Shown here piece by piece: positions 1-7,025 of a stretch of 10,590 bases of DNA. Position 1 is the first letter of the stretch, and each line of letters starts with the position of its first letter. A program made the position numbers and the translations under genes. Source of the stretch: JBDKLC01 sp964500215 (lineage in GTDB: Bacteria; Patescibacteriota; Minisyncoccia; Phycocordibacterales; CAIZLB01); NCBI GenBank assembly GCA_964500215.1, contig CAZCNA010000024.1:1-10590 (forward strand), read 5' to 3'. The notes under the pieces were generated by a model. That model was not told where the DNA came from and ran no database searches. It worked only from the letters and a program-made list of their open reading frames with translations.

Positions 1-1
1 C

Positions 2-682
2 GAAATCGGGCCTGGGGAAGGGGTACTGACAGCGGAATTATTGAAAAAAGGTCCGAAAAACGTCACAGTGATCGAAAAAGATGACCGCCTCATTCCGATC
101 CTACAGGAAAAGTTCAAAAATGGGGCTAATGAGTCAGCGAACGGCACTTTTACCCTTATTCATGGCGATATTTTGGAGATTCCACTCGAATCACTCTTCA
201 AAAACGGGAAATTCAAGGTTGTGGCCAATATTCCATACTATATTACGGGTCTTTTGCTCCCTCTCATATTATCTGGCTCAACACAGCCATCAAAAGCCGT
301 TTTTTTGGTACAAAAAGAGGTTGCCGAACGAATCGTGGCTCGTGACAAGAAAGAAAGCATCCTTTCAATGAGTGTGAAGGTGTACGGAACCCCCAAAATC
401 ATAGACAAAGTACCTCGAGGGGCATTCGTCCCTGCGCCAAACGTTGATTCTGCAATCATAGAAATTGCAGATATTTCTAAAAATTTCTTCAAAGAAAACA
501 ATATAACTGAAGATCATTTCTTCGCCGTCCTCAAAAAAGGCTTCGCCCACAAGCGAAAGTTGCTCCGAGGGAATCTCGAGCTCGATTCAGACGAACAGCT
601 CACCGCAATTGGAATTCCAGCCAAAAGCCGGGCAGAAGACCTCACGCTCGATGATTGGCGACGAATCGCGCGAGCAATATAG
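2..682 (+). CDS. rsmA: 16S rRNA (adenine1518-N6/adenine1519-N6)-dimethyltransferase RsmA/KsgA, 5'-truncated by window edge
   Basis: The product dimethylates two adjacent adenines in the 3'-terminal hairpin of 16S rRNA during small-subunit assembly, using S-adenosylmethionine. The reading frame is open from base 2, and the first visible residues, EIGPGEGVLT, are the SAM-binding motif I of the family. The visible ATG at 41 is therefore internal, and the true start lies before the window. The catalytic motif NIPYYITG (family N-[IL]-P-Y-[NY]) is at 227-250. The substrate-contact motif FVPAPNVDSA is at 425-454. The C-terminal domain shows FAHKRKLLRGNL and the RAEDLTLDDW tail typical of KsgA. About 226 residues are visible and E. 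coli KsgA has 273, so roughly 40 N-terminal residues are probably missing. The gene ends in TAG, and no hairpin terminator separates it from the next gene 38 nt downstream. It is a housekeeping gene that borders, but is probably not part of, the secretion cluster. Confidence 0.97.
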   Translation, partial: EIGPGEGVLTAELLKKGPKNVTVIEKDDRLIPILQEKFKNGANESANGTFTLIHGDILEIPLESLFKNGKFKVVANIPYYITGLLLPLILSGSTQPSKAVFLVQKEVAERIVARDKKESILSMSVKVYGTPKIIDKVPRGAFVPAPNVDSAIIEIADISKNFFKENNITEDHFFAVLKKGFAHKRKLLRGNLELDSDEQLTAIGIPAKSRAEDLTLDDWRRIARAI

Positions 683-711
683 TTTTCATACACACAGTAA
701 CTTGATATAAT
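683..711 (+). promoter_or_regulatory. Promoter upstream of the 721 gene (extended -10 TGA-TATAAT)
   Basis: A perfect TATAAT occupies 706-711 and is preceded by TG at 703-704, giving an extended -10 (TGnTATAAT). A -35-like TTTTCA (4 of 6 matches to TTGACA) lies at 683-688 with the ideal 17-bp spacer. Transcription would begin near 718, only about 3 nt before the proposed TTG start, so the mRNA would be almost leaderless. Functional use is inferred. Confidence 0.6.
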
Positions 712-720
712 CAAAGTACT

Positions 721-1671
721 TTGAAACCTTTACATCTACACTCATCAAAACAATCAGGGCAGGGTGGCGCTCTCAAAAACATTCACATGACGCTTCCAGG
801 ACAAAACGTCTTGATTCTCGGAGCAATTTGTATCTCTATTATCGGCAGCATTGGCGCATATCGTTTTGCTGAATACCAAAAAGCGACATCACTCTCAAAC
901 AGCGGCTACAAACAAGGCTCACTCGTCGCAAGCGGTGGGGGATCAGACACAGCGAGCTCTTCTCGAGTTTCTGGGAATTACGCACAGATACTTACGAATA
1001 TTGAACTTGCCAACATTGACGCCAAGGCAGCATACGAAAATCCATTTTTACCAAAAGATTCAGATACCCTCACAGACAGACTTTCAAAAAACGTCTTCGT
1101 TTCATACCTTCAGACACAAAAATCAGACGGATCAGCAGCAAATAGCCAAGAAGAACTCGCTACACAAGTAGTAGCCAATATAGACACATCACAATTGCCA
1201 ACAGCAAAGTACTCTTTGAATACCGTAAACATGTTTTACCCAAAAACAAAGGCCGAAATAAAGGCCTACGGTAACGCTTTTGCGGAAATTCGTACACGAA
1301 ATCTCCAGATCATCGCGGCAAATCCAGCAAAGTATGAAAAAGATATCGCCGCAGTGGGGGATATCATGAAGAAAATCGGCGAGGAGCTCATCACCATTCG
1401 CGTTCCTTCAGAAGTTGCACTCGCGCACCTCGACATTGTGAATGGGTACATCAGAACAGGCGAGGCATTCAAAATTATCGCTGACGAAAAGAAAGATCCT
1501 CTCAAAGCACTCCTTGGACTCAAAATTTTTAAAGAAGAAAACGAAAAACAAGCAGAGATGTTCACACAAATAGGCAATTACTTTGTGAAAAATGCTATAC
1601 TGTTTGATAAAGCAGAACCTGGTGATATGTGGAATGTGTCCACAACACAAGCATCAGGAAGTTCACAATAG
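721..1671 (+). CDS. Single-pass membrane-anchored protein with exterior helical domain, T4SS-cluster hypothetical
   Basis: A 316-residue protein of no named family that I can assign. Residues 1-28 are polar and basic (His, Lys, Ser, Gly). Residues 29-47 form one hydrophobic membrane span. The rest is a soluble, mostly helical region that by charge should lie outside the cell. The exterior part has segments such as TDRLSKNVFVSYLQ (about residues 118-131) and VPSEVALAHLDIVNGYI, a pattern I associate from memory with uncharacterised CPR proteins encoded between rsmA and virB6-like genes. The TTG start is chosen because a consensus -10 box sits just upstream and no in-frame ATG or GTG occurs between it and that box. 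An ATG at 787 (residue 23) would give a shorter N-terminus with the span intact and is a real alternative. There is no Shine-Dalgarno at either start. The next gene begins 12 nt after the stop, so the two are probably co-transcribed. A structural or surface role in the secretion machine is inferred only from context. Confidence 0.8.
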   Translation: MKPLHLHSSKQSGQGGALKNIHMTLPGQNVLILGAICISIIGSIGAYRFAEYQKATSLSNSGYKQGSLVASGGGSDTASSSRVSGNYAQILTNIELANIDAKAAYENPFLPKDSDTLTDRLSKNVFVSYLQTQKSDGSAANSQEELATQVVANIDTSQLPTAKYSLNTVNMFYPKTKAEIKAYGNAFAEIRTRNLQIIAANPAKYEKDIAAVGDIMKKIGEELITIRVPSEVALAHLDIVNGYIRTGEAFKIIADEKKDPLKALLGLKIFKEENEKQAEMFTQIGNYFVKNAILFDKAEPGDMWNVSTTQASGSSQ

Positions 1672-1683
1672 CAGATTAACGTA

Positions 1684-2847
1684 ATGAATCCTCGATTTAC
1701 TACAATTATTTCTTCGATACTCCTGGGATCAGTAGTGCTTTTGTCATGTCCACTCTATGTCAGCGCTCAAAACACAACAGCACCGTCTACAGCAAAACAG
1801 GTTGGCGTAGATAATAACGGTCAACCAATTTATGAGGGCAAAGCTGTAAACCAAGCCTCTACATACAGAGAGGGAATTGAAAGTGGCAAAGGTGTTTCGG
1901 CCTCAGCGGGAGCAGCGGAGGGTATTGGAAGCGCTATTGGCTGTTCTGCAGGACAAATTCTTGGTAATCTCATTGTATCTTCTATTACGTCTCTTCTTCA
2001 GGATAAGGCAACAGAAACGATAACGGAAAAGCTGACAGAAGATGCTGTTCCTGCAAATATCGTAGGCAAAGTACGAGATAATTCAAACGTCGCCACACAT
2101 GCGGAATTCGGATCACTCACTATTGGTGGGGTGTTGTCTGGGGCCAGTTGGAACGCGATTGCATGGTGTCTCGTTAATGCAATCATCGAATATATCGCAA
2201 ATGCCACAATTGCCTGGGCAAATTCAGGTTTTAATGGAAATCCTGCCTTCGTAGACAATCCAGAACAGTTCTTTACCGACCTTGCAGACCAAGAAGCGGC
2301 CTCTTTCATCCAAGAAATCGTTGGACAAGCTACAAATGGCGCAATCAACGTGTGTGAACCGTTCAAAATTCAGATTGCTGTAAACCTATCTCGGGCATAT
2401 GGGGCTCAAGGGCAACGCAGGGCTTGTACACTCGATGGAATCGTTAATAATTACAATTCTTTTGTGAATGGTAGCTTCAAAGAGGGTGGCTGGAATGGAT
2501 GGTTTGCCCTCACTCAGAACGACGCAAACAACGCATATGGTTCATATATCATGAACAACGACCTCTTGTATGCCAAAATTGCTAAGCAGAATAACACCGC
2601 AAACCTCGAACTTGGCTGGAATAAAGGCTTCTTGAGCTTCCAGAGCTGTGAAGACAAAAAAGACAAATCCACATGTAAAACAACAACACCGGGTACCCTT
2701 ATTCAGTCTTCTCTCGAGAAAACCCTCGGTTTGCCAAAGGATCGTCTCGTTCTTGCTGAAAAATTTGACCAGATGGTAAGTGCCATTGTAGAAAATCTCA
2801 TCCGAGTGGCTCTCAACGAAGTGCTATCAAGCGGAGAATCACAATAA
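1684..2847 (+). CDS. Secreted Cys-containing protein, CPR T4SS-cluster hypothetical
   Basis: A 387-residue protein with an N-terminal export signal: a hydrophobic core at residues 8-21 and a likely signal peptidase I site after VSA (28). Cys22 follows LLS, only a weak lipobox match, so a lipoprotein is less likely but possible. Hydrophobic or amphipathic segments lie at about 87-105 and 145-180. They are followed by the signature GFNGNPAFVDNPEQFF and then ADQEAASFIQ, which I recognise as recurrent in CPR hypothetical proteins. The mature part has six Cys (87, 162, 224, 248, 322, 331), enough for disulfides outside the cell. The C-terminal TPGTLIQSSLEKTL plus an LAEKFDQMVSAIVENLI helix is also a recurrent CPR pattern. 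The gene follows its upstream neighbour by 12 nt and ends 20 nt before a strong terminator, so it closes the first transcription unit. A role as a pilin-like, scaffold or adhesion part of the machine is inference; no enzyme motif is visible. Confidence 0.85.
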   Translation: MNPRFTTIISSILLGSVVLLSCPLYVSAQNTTAPSTAKQVGVDNNGQPIYEGKAVNQASTYREGIESGKGVSASAGAAEGIGSAIGCSAGQILGNLIVSSITSLLQDKATETITEKLTEDAVPANIVGKVRDNSNVATHAEFGSLTIGGVLSGASWNAIAWCLVNAIIEYIANATIAWANSGFNGNPAFVDNPEQFFTDLADQEAASFIQEIVGQATNGAINVCEPFKIQIAVNLSRAYGAQGQRRACTLDGIVNNYNSFVNGSFKEGGWNGWFALTQNDANNAYGSYIMNNDLLYAKIAKQNNTANLELGWNKGFLSFQSCEDKKDKSTCKTTTPGTLIQSSLEKTLGLPKDRLVLAEKFDQMVSAIVENLIRVALNEVLSSGESQ

Positions 2848-2866
2848 TCAATTAGTAACAAAAGAC

Positions 2867-2903
2867 AAAAAGAATCTGTGCTCAAAAAGAACAGATTCTT
2901 TTT
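2867..2903 (+). terminator. Rho-independent terminator after the secreted-protein gene
   Basis: A perfect 13-bp inverted repeat pairs 2867-2879 with 2891-2903 across an 11-nt loop (2880-2890). The stem core is GAATCTGT/ACAGATTC. The descending arm ends in a run of five T, and a matching A run precedes the ascending arm, so the structure could also work on the other strand. It lies 20 nt after the stop of the upstream gene and ahead of a fresh promoter. Confidence 0.85.
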
Positions 2904-2922
2904 ATATTTTGGGATAATTCGC

Positions 2923-2951
2923 TTGGAGTATATTGGATACAGCGCTATAAT
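2923..2951 (+). promoter_or_regulatory. Promoter for the VirB6-like gene (TATAAT)
   Basis: A perfect TATAAT is at 2946-2951, with a weak -35 candidate TTGGAG at 2923-2928 and a 17-bp spacer. The predicted transcription start, about 2958, leaves a leader of about 8 nt before the ATG at 2966, too short for a Shine-Dalgarno. The promoter follows a strong terminator, so the gene needs its own transcription start; this supports the call. Confidence 0.6.
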
Positions 2952-2965
2952 TAAGACAAAATCGT

Positions 2966-5464
2966 ATGCTCAAAAGCAGTTTTATAAAAAAACTCATTTT
3001 CGCGGTTGGTCTTTTCTCTCTAGTATTTATATTTTCTAGTGGCACAGCTTTTGCGATTGATAGTAGTAGCTTTGAACTAAATAGAGATAGTGGATATAGG
3101 CTATCAGAAAAAACAGACTTACTTTCCCCAAAAGATTTTTACAGTAGAAAAATAACTGGGGACTATATAAACCAGTATGGTATAGGGGATGGAAGGGTAA
3201 ATGTGATTTATCAACACACACCAGGCACTGATTACTCACAAGATCGTCTTATTGGTGTAATCATAGCTGGGGAAAGTAGCTCTGTTGGTGGTGTGCCTTT
3301 TACTCAACCCGATAAAGCATATTTATTAAAACCAGGAATAACAGTTACGAAAAGTGATTCTGCAAACCTTCAACAGGCAATCGATTCAATCGGAGGGGTG
3401 GGAACGTACAAATCAATATTGGCAAATGATGTAAGAGCAAATGCAATCACTACAGCTCAGAATAAAATTGACCAGTTACAACAAGATATTAATAATGGGA
3501 AATATAAAACACCCGAAGAACTTGCTGCAGCAAAAGCTGAATTAGAAAATCTAAAAAAACTTCAATCATCAGTAAAAGGAAAACAGGGGGCAGATATTAA
3601 TCGCACAGCAAATGAAGCAACAGATTCAGAGGCTATTTACTGCCTTGATTTCAGACTTAATAGTGGTCGGCCTGCAGTTAATTTGCCCGGCTGTGCAGCA
3701 GGACTTGGACAAATACTCCTCCAAATTTCAGCCTGGGTACTTTGGCTCGCCGCACAGTTTTTTGAATTCAGCCTCAGCTATGGTCTCAACTTCAAAGACC
3801 TACTTGATAAAACAAAATTAGTTGAGATAGGTTGGAAAATATTCCGAGATATAGCAAATATTACGTTCATATTCGTACTTTTGTTTATCTCAATAAACAT
3901 GATTATTGGTTCGAATGCATTTGGTGCAAAATCCCTACTGGCAAAAGTGCTCATTACAGCAGTACTTATAAACTTTAGTTTGTTTATAACTAAGGCGGTT
4001 GTCGACGTGTCTAACATAATGGCTTTACAATTTTATGGAAAAATGAGTGGTGATGGTGGAGGGACTATTGGAGATGGAAAGGGGTTGGGTACTGGTATCG
4101 CTGCTCAATTTATGGAGGGCCTCAATCTGGAGACTGTTTATAATGCAGGGAATTCACAAAATGCAGATGTTGTGGGTGGCAAAAATTTGAGCGCTTGGAC
4201 CCTTATGATTATTGGCTTTGCTGGATCAGTACTCATACTTGTCACGGCGTTTGTATTTGCAGCAGGAGCCCTTCTCTTTGTTTTTAGAACAGGAATATTG
4301 ATGATTCTCATGATTCTTTCGCCACTGGCTTTCGTTGCTGGCGCGCTTCCAAACCTCGGCGGGTATTCATCTATGTGGTGGAAAAAACTCTTTAATCAAG
4401 CTTTTTTCGCACCAATATATATGGCCATCATATATGTTGTACTTGCGGTTGTGGGAGGTGATTATTCAAGTGGTCAGTTTGGTGTTAGCGGCACAGGAGC
4501 GAACCCACAAAACTTCGCCGACTTATTCACTGGAAATGGTACTACTGTTACTCTGCTCTTCCAGTTTACAATGCTTATCTTCTTCATGTGTTCTGCGCTT
4601 GTGATTGCAAGCCAGCTTGGTGCATACGGTGCAAAGACAGCAATCAGCACAGGAAAAAGCATTCGTGATTGGGGGTATAACAAGACAGCTGGTGCTGTGG
4701 CGAGAGGAACTGTTGGTAGCCTTAGTTATAGAGTTGCGAATAGTGGCATGGCTCGAGCATATGCAGGAACGGCAGTTGGAAAGTTGTTTGGTGGTGGGGC
4801 AATCTTACGGGGAGCCGATAAGATATCAAAAACAGGATTTGGCCTAAAGAGCCAAAGCTTTGCAGACCGAAAGAAAGATCTCCTTGATCGAGATAATGCC
4901 ACAGTAAAACTTATTGAGGGACGAACTGTTCGTCGAGGTTGGGCAGAGTCTGATAAAGACTACTCAGACAGAAAGAAAAAGATTGAGGCAAATGACAAAA
5001 CACGTGCGGATAAATTTTTGGGCATTAGAGAGAAAGCTGATGGTACAGGAAAAGAAACATATGGATTTCTTGGGGTTTCTCGAGCAAGTCGAGATGCTCG
5101 TCAAGCTGCGATTGGTGGCAGATTAAAGGTAAAGAAAACTGCCGCTGTTGTAGCAAAGGATTCACTTACATCCCTCCTTGGTGAAGAAGCATATGATAAT
5201 GAGAAGGGTTGGAACCACGAAAAAATAAATCCTGCTGGCAATTCACATCTTGCGAAGCTTCAACGAGAAATCAATACAGTAAAAGAAGATTTCCTCACAA
5301 CACCAGACGCTCAAAAAGATGAAAAGGATCTTCTCAAACTAAAACTTGAATCCCTACAAGAACGACAAAATAAAATGCTTGATCGAATCGAAACACTTAT
5401 TGAAAAGCAGAAAGTAGAAGAGGCGGACATCGTTGGAGCAATCAAAGATAGTAACAAAAAATAA
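2966..5464 (+). CDS. VirB6/TrbL-like polytopic membrane protein of a type IV secretion-like system
   Basis: An 832-residue inner-membrane protein, probably the channel component of the machine. It has a signal peptide (residues 1-30, cleavage after AFA) and an exterior domain at 31-240 that includes a coiled-coil stretch (about 160-202). Cys226 and Cys243 flank the entry to the membrane. About seven spans follow: 246-270, 296-314, 321-345, 408-438, 440-460, 475-497 and 528-552. The LSPLAFVAGALPNLGG and MWWKKLFNQAF segments (451-480) are typical of VirB6/TrbL proteins. Residues 553-832 form a charged, Lys/Glu-rich cytosolic tail with coiled-coil character near the end. VirB6 proteins are commonly around 300 residues, so the exterior domain and long tail make this an extended type, common in CPR genomes as I recall. 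The 5' part is AT-rich: 3061-3600 counts to about 36% GC, with AGA, TTA and ATA codons, against roughly 50% in the ATPase gene. The next gene starts 21 nt downstream. Confidence 0.88.
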   Translation: MLKSSFIKKLIFAVGLFSLVFIFSSGTAFAIDSSSFELNRDSGYRLSEKTDLLSPKDFYSRKITGDYINQYGIGDGRVNVIYQHTPGTDYSQDRLIGVIIAGESSSVGGVPFTQPDKAYLLKPGITVTKSDSANLQQAIDSIGGVGTYKSILANDVRANAITTAQNKIDQLQQDINNGKYKTPEELAAAKAELENLKKLQSSVKGKQGADINRTANEATDSEAIYCLDFRLNSGRPAVNLPGCAAGLGQILLQISAWVLWLAAQFFEFSLSYGLNFKDLLDKTKLVEIGWKIFRDIANITFIFVLLFISINMIIGSNAFGAKSLLAKVLITAVLINFSLFITKAVVDVSNIMALQFYGKMSGDGGGTIGDGKGLGTGIAAQFMEGLNLETVYNAGNSQNADVVGGKNLSAWTLMIIGFAGSVLILVTAFVFAAGALLFVFRTGILMILMILSPLAFVAGALPNLGGYSSMWWKKLFNQAFFAPIYMAIIYVVLAVVGGDYSSGQFGVSGTGANPQNFADLFTGNGTTVTLLFQFTMLIFFMCSALVIASQLGAYGAKTAISTGKSIRDWGYNKTAGAVARGTVGSLSYRVANSGMARAYAGTAVGKLFGGGAILRGADKISKTGFGLKSQSFADRKKDLLDRDNATVKLIEGRTVRRGWAESDKDYSDRKKKIEANDKTRADKFLGIREKADGTGKETYGFLGVSRASRDARQAAIGGRLKVKKTAAVVAKDSLTSLLGEEAYDNEKGWNHEKINPAGNSHLAKLQREINTVKEDFLTTPDAQKDEKDLLKLKLESLQERQNKMLDRIETLIEKQKVEEADIVGAIKDSNKK

Positions 5465-5479
5465 AAAACATAGTACAAT
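5451..5479 (+). promoter_or_regulatory. Promoter giving a leaderless mRNA for the 5486 gene
   Basis: TACAAT (5 of 6) at 5474-5479 lies exactly 6 nt before the ATG at 5486, which would put +1 on the A of the start codon. A -35 candidate GTAACA (4 of 6) at 5451-5456 has a 17-bp spacer and overlaps the end of the VirB6-like gene. There is no Shine-Dalgarno in the 21-nt gap. Confidence 0.5.
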
Positions 5480-5485
5480 ACGGTT

Positions 5486-6400
5486 ATGGCACAAACAGGT
5501 CTTCAGCACTTTTTAGAAGAAATAAAAAAACAACCATCTGATCTTCAGCAGGCAATTTTGGATGTTGATTTTTTGAAGATCCTTCGAAAAATTCAAAAAG
5601 ACAAGAATCTCCATATTGATCAGGGTGCAGCTCTTGAGGACATTACATTCAAAACAATGTTAGGGGAAATTGCGATTGAAAATTATTCAAAAGAGATTCA
5701 ATCTACTCTTCGCATTGATGAAGCACAAGCACGCGAACTTAGCACACTTGTAAGCACCTCTATTTTTGAACCAATTCGTGTTCGTTTCGAGCAAATTCAA
5801 GAGGAAATTGAAGAAGAAAACGAAGAACGAGAATTATTAAACAGTGATGATTCTACAGACAACAAACTAGAGACACAAGAAGACCTCTCATCTCTCACAC
5901 CTGAAAATATTCTTGCGGACATAGAGGATCCAACACCATCAGTAGGGGAGGTGCACGAAACAATCATTCCACAACCAACAAAACCTCTCGCTGTACCAGT
6001 ATCAAGCACTACACAGACATCTACTTCCTCACAGATTCCACAGAACCCATCATCAACACAGCCGAATGCACCAAAAGTAGCAACTGCTGACATCCTCGCG
6101 GGCGCAACAAAAATGTTCCCCGCAAGTACCCCGGCAAAAGCTCCAGCATCAATTACACCGCTCAGTGAAGCCCCAATAATGAAGGCACCGGTGGCAGCAC
6201 TCAATACGATGCCGACACAACCAATGGCTCCAGCAACATCCACAGCAGCCACACCACAGACACCACCACAACCACCTGTGCGTCCCCAAACTCCCGCACA
6301 GCAAGTTTCAACAGCACTCGCATCAAACCTCACAGAAGCAACAGTGAACAAGCCTCAACAAATCAAAACATCTTTGGATCCCTACAAAGAAGCAATCTAA
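5486..6400 (+). CDS. Cytosolic helical plus Pro/Thr-rich protein of the T4SS cluster, unknown function
   Basis: A 304-residue protein with no signal peptide and no membrane span. Residues 1-115 are predicted helical and end in a strongly acidic stretch (EEIEEENEEREL). Residues from about 145 to 290 are low-complexity, rich in Pro, Thr, Ser, Ala and Gln, and probably disordered. One short ordered-looking island (ATADILAGATKMF) sits inside the linker. The last residues, DPYKEAI, look like a short conserved tail motif; I recall similar DPYRE-type endings in CPR proteins from this cluster but cannot verify it. This architecture, a folded head with a long tether and a terminal peptide, suits an adaptor or a docking partner for the VirB6-like tail or the ATPase, which is inference. 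It ends with tandem TAA stops (6398-6403) just before a terminator. A long antisense frame over the Pro-rich part (5797-6351) is only a compositional shadow. Confidence 0.85.
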   Translation: MAQTGLQHFLEEIKKQPSDLQQAILDVDFLKILRKIQKDKNLHIDQGAALEDITFKTMLGEIAIENYSKEIQSTLRIDEAQARELSTLVSTSIFEPIRVRFEQIQEEIEEENEERELLNSDDSTDNKLETQEDLSSLTPENILADIEDPTPSVGEVHETIIPQPTKPLAVPVSSTTQTSTSSQIPQNPSSTQPNAPKVATADILAGATKMFPASTPAKAPASITPLSEAPIMKAPVAALNTMPTQPMAPATSTAATPQTPPQPPVRPQTPAQQVSTALASNLTEATVNKPQQIKTSLDPYKEAI

Positions 6401-6426
6401 TAAGGCGCGTGAGAAAAACATCTCCG

Positions 6427-6456
6427 AACATCTCAATTATTGAGATGTTTTTCTTT
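6427..6456 (+). terminator. Rho-independent terminator after the 5486 gene, with an alternative hairpin
   Basis: The arms AACATCTCAA (6427-6436) and TTGAGATGTT (6440-6449) form a perfect 10-bp stem with a 3-nt loop, followed by a T-rich tail (to 6456). The upstream segment 6413-6424 is also an exact 12-nt complement of 6442-6453, so a second, mutually exclusive hairpin is possible. It sits 26 nt after the stop codon and before the promoter of the PrgI-like gene. Confidence 0.8.
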
Positions 6457-6493
6457 GTGTGCACAAATAGACGAGATGTCGACACAAAAGTAA

Positions 6494-6514
6494 TGCTATA
6501 ATGCAAGATATACT
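6494..6514 (+). promoter_or_regulatory. Tandem -10 elements before the PrgI-like gene
   Basis: Two -10 hexamers lie in this stretch. TATAAT at 6497-6502 is preceded by TGC (extended -10), and TATACT at 6509-6514 lies exactly 6 nt before the ATG at 6521. The first would give a leader of about 12 nt and the second a leaderless mRNA. No properly spaced -35 is visible; TCGACA at 6479-6484 is 5 of 6 but only 12 bp from the first hexamer. Which element is used cannot be told from sequence. Confidence 0.55.
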
Positions 6515-6520
6515 TTCAGT

Positions 6521-6991
6521 ATGAAATATCAAGTTCCACAATTCATCGAAGTCGAAGACAAGATTTTTGGCCCACTCACCTTCAAACAATTCGTCTATCT
6601 CGCTGGGGGAGCGGCTATCTGCTTCATGGCATACAAATTACTGCCTCTCATTATCAGTGTTTTTATCATCGTACCGATGGCAGGTATCTCATTGGCCCTC
6701 GCTTTTTACAAGGTAAATAACCGTCCATTCATCAACATTGTTGAAGCGGGATTCAAATTCTTCCTCACATCGAAGCTCTATGTGTGGCGTCGTGTAGACA
6801 AAAAGCCAGAAGAAAAGAAAGTCGAGGACATCGCAAAAGAGCTTTCTCCAGTTGTTGGTGTTCCACGACTTTCAAACAGTAAACTGAAAGATCTCGCATG
6901 GAGTCTCGATATCAACGAAACAGTATACTCAAGAGAAACAGGTAAATTACAAAAAGGCTCAAGTATTCCAAACAAATCACAGCCATTCTAG
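6521..6991 (+). CDS. PrgI-family (VirB3-like) membrane protein
   Basis: A 156-residue protein whose first 90 residues match the PrgI family pattern: MKYQVPQFIEVEDKIFGPLT, then FKQFVYLAGG, two spans (about 24-40 and 43-63), FYKVNNRPF (62-70) and KLYVWRR (85-91). PrgI proteins were named from Gram-positive conjugation systems. They are thought to act like VirB3, anchoring the VirB4 ATPase at the membrane. The C-terminal 60 residues are polar and cytosolic; they contain a Lys/Glu-rich stretch and a low-complexity end (GSSIPNKSQPF) and could contact the ATPase. The order PrgI, TraC-like module, VirB4 ATPase fits this role. The start has a -10 element 6 nt upstream, no Shine-Dalgarno, and the PrgI consensus at the very N-terminus. 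Confidence 0.92.
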   Translation: MKYQVPQFIEVEDKIFGPLTFKQFVYLAGGAAICFMAYKLLPLIISVFIIVPMAGISLALAFYKVNNRPFINIVEAGFKFFLTSKLYVWRRVDKKPEEKKVEDIAKELSPVVGVPRLSNSKLKDLAWSLDINETVYSRETGKLQKGSSIPNKSQPF

Positions 6992-7010
6992 TCACTAGTT
7001 TGTCGTAACA

Positions 7011-7019
7011 TGGTATACT
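7011..7019 (+). promoter_or_regulatory. Extended -10 giving a leaderless mRNA for the TraC-like gene
   Basis: TGG-TATACT (7011-7019) is an extended -10 ending exactly 6 nt before the ATG at 7026, so +1 would fall on the start codon. No good -35 is visible, which an extended -10 can tolerate. There is no Shine-Dalgarno in the 34-nt gap after the PrgI-like gene. Confidence 0.5.
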
Positions 7020-7025
7020 ATTTTT

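Noticed and set aside
1593..1601. Extended -10-like TGC-TATACT inside the 721 gene, possible internal promoter for 1684
   Set aside because: No -35 is visible, it would leave a leader of about 76 nt unlike the other genes here, and the 12-nt gap between the two genes already supports co-transcription.
5797..6351. 184-codon open frame on the minus strand inside the 5486 gene
   Set aside because: It is antisense to a Pro/Thr/Ala-rich coding region, where CCA/ACA codons leave the opposite strand open. The product is a Gly/Val/Ser/Cys-biased low-complexity chain with no start signal.
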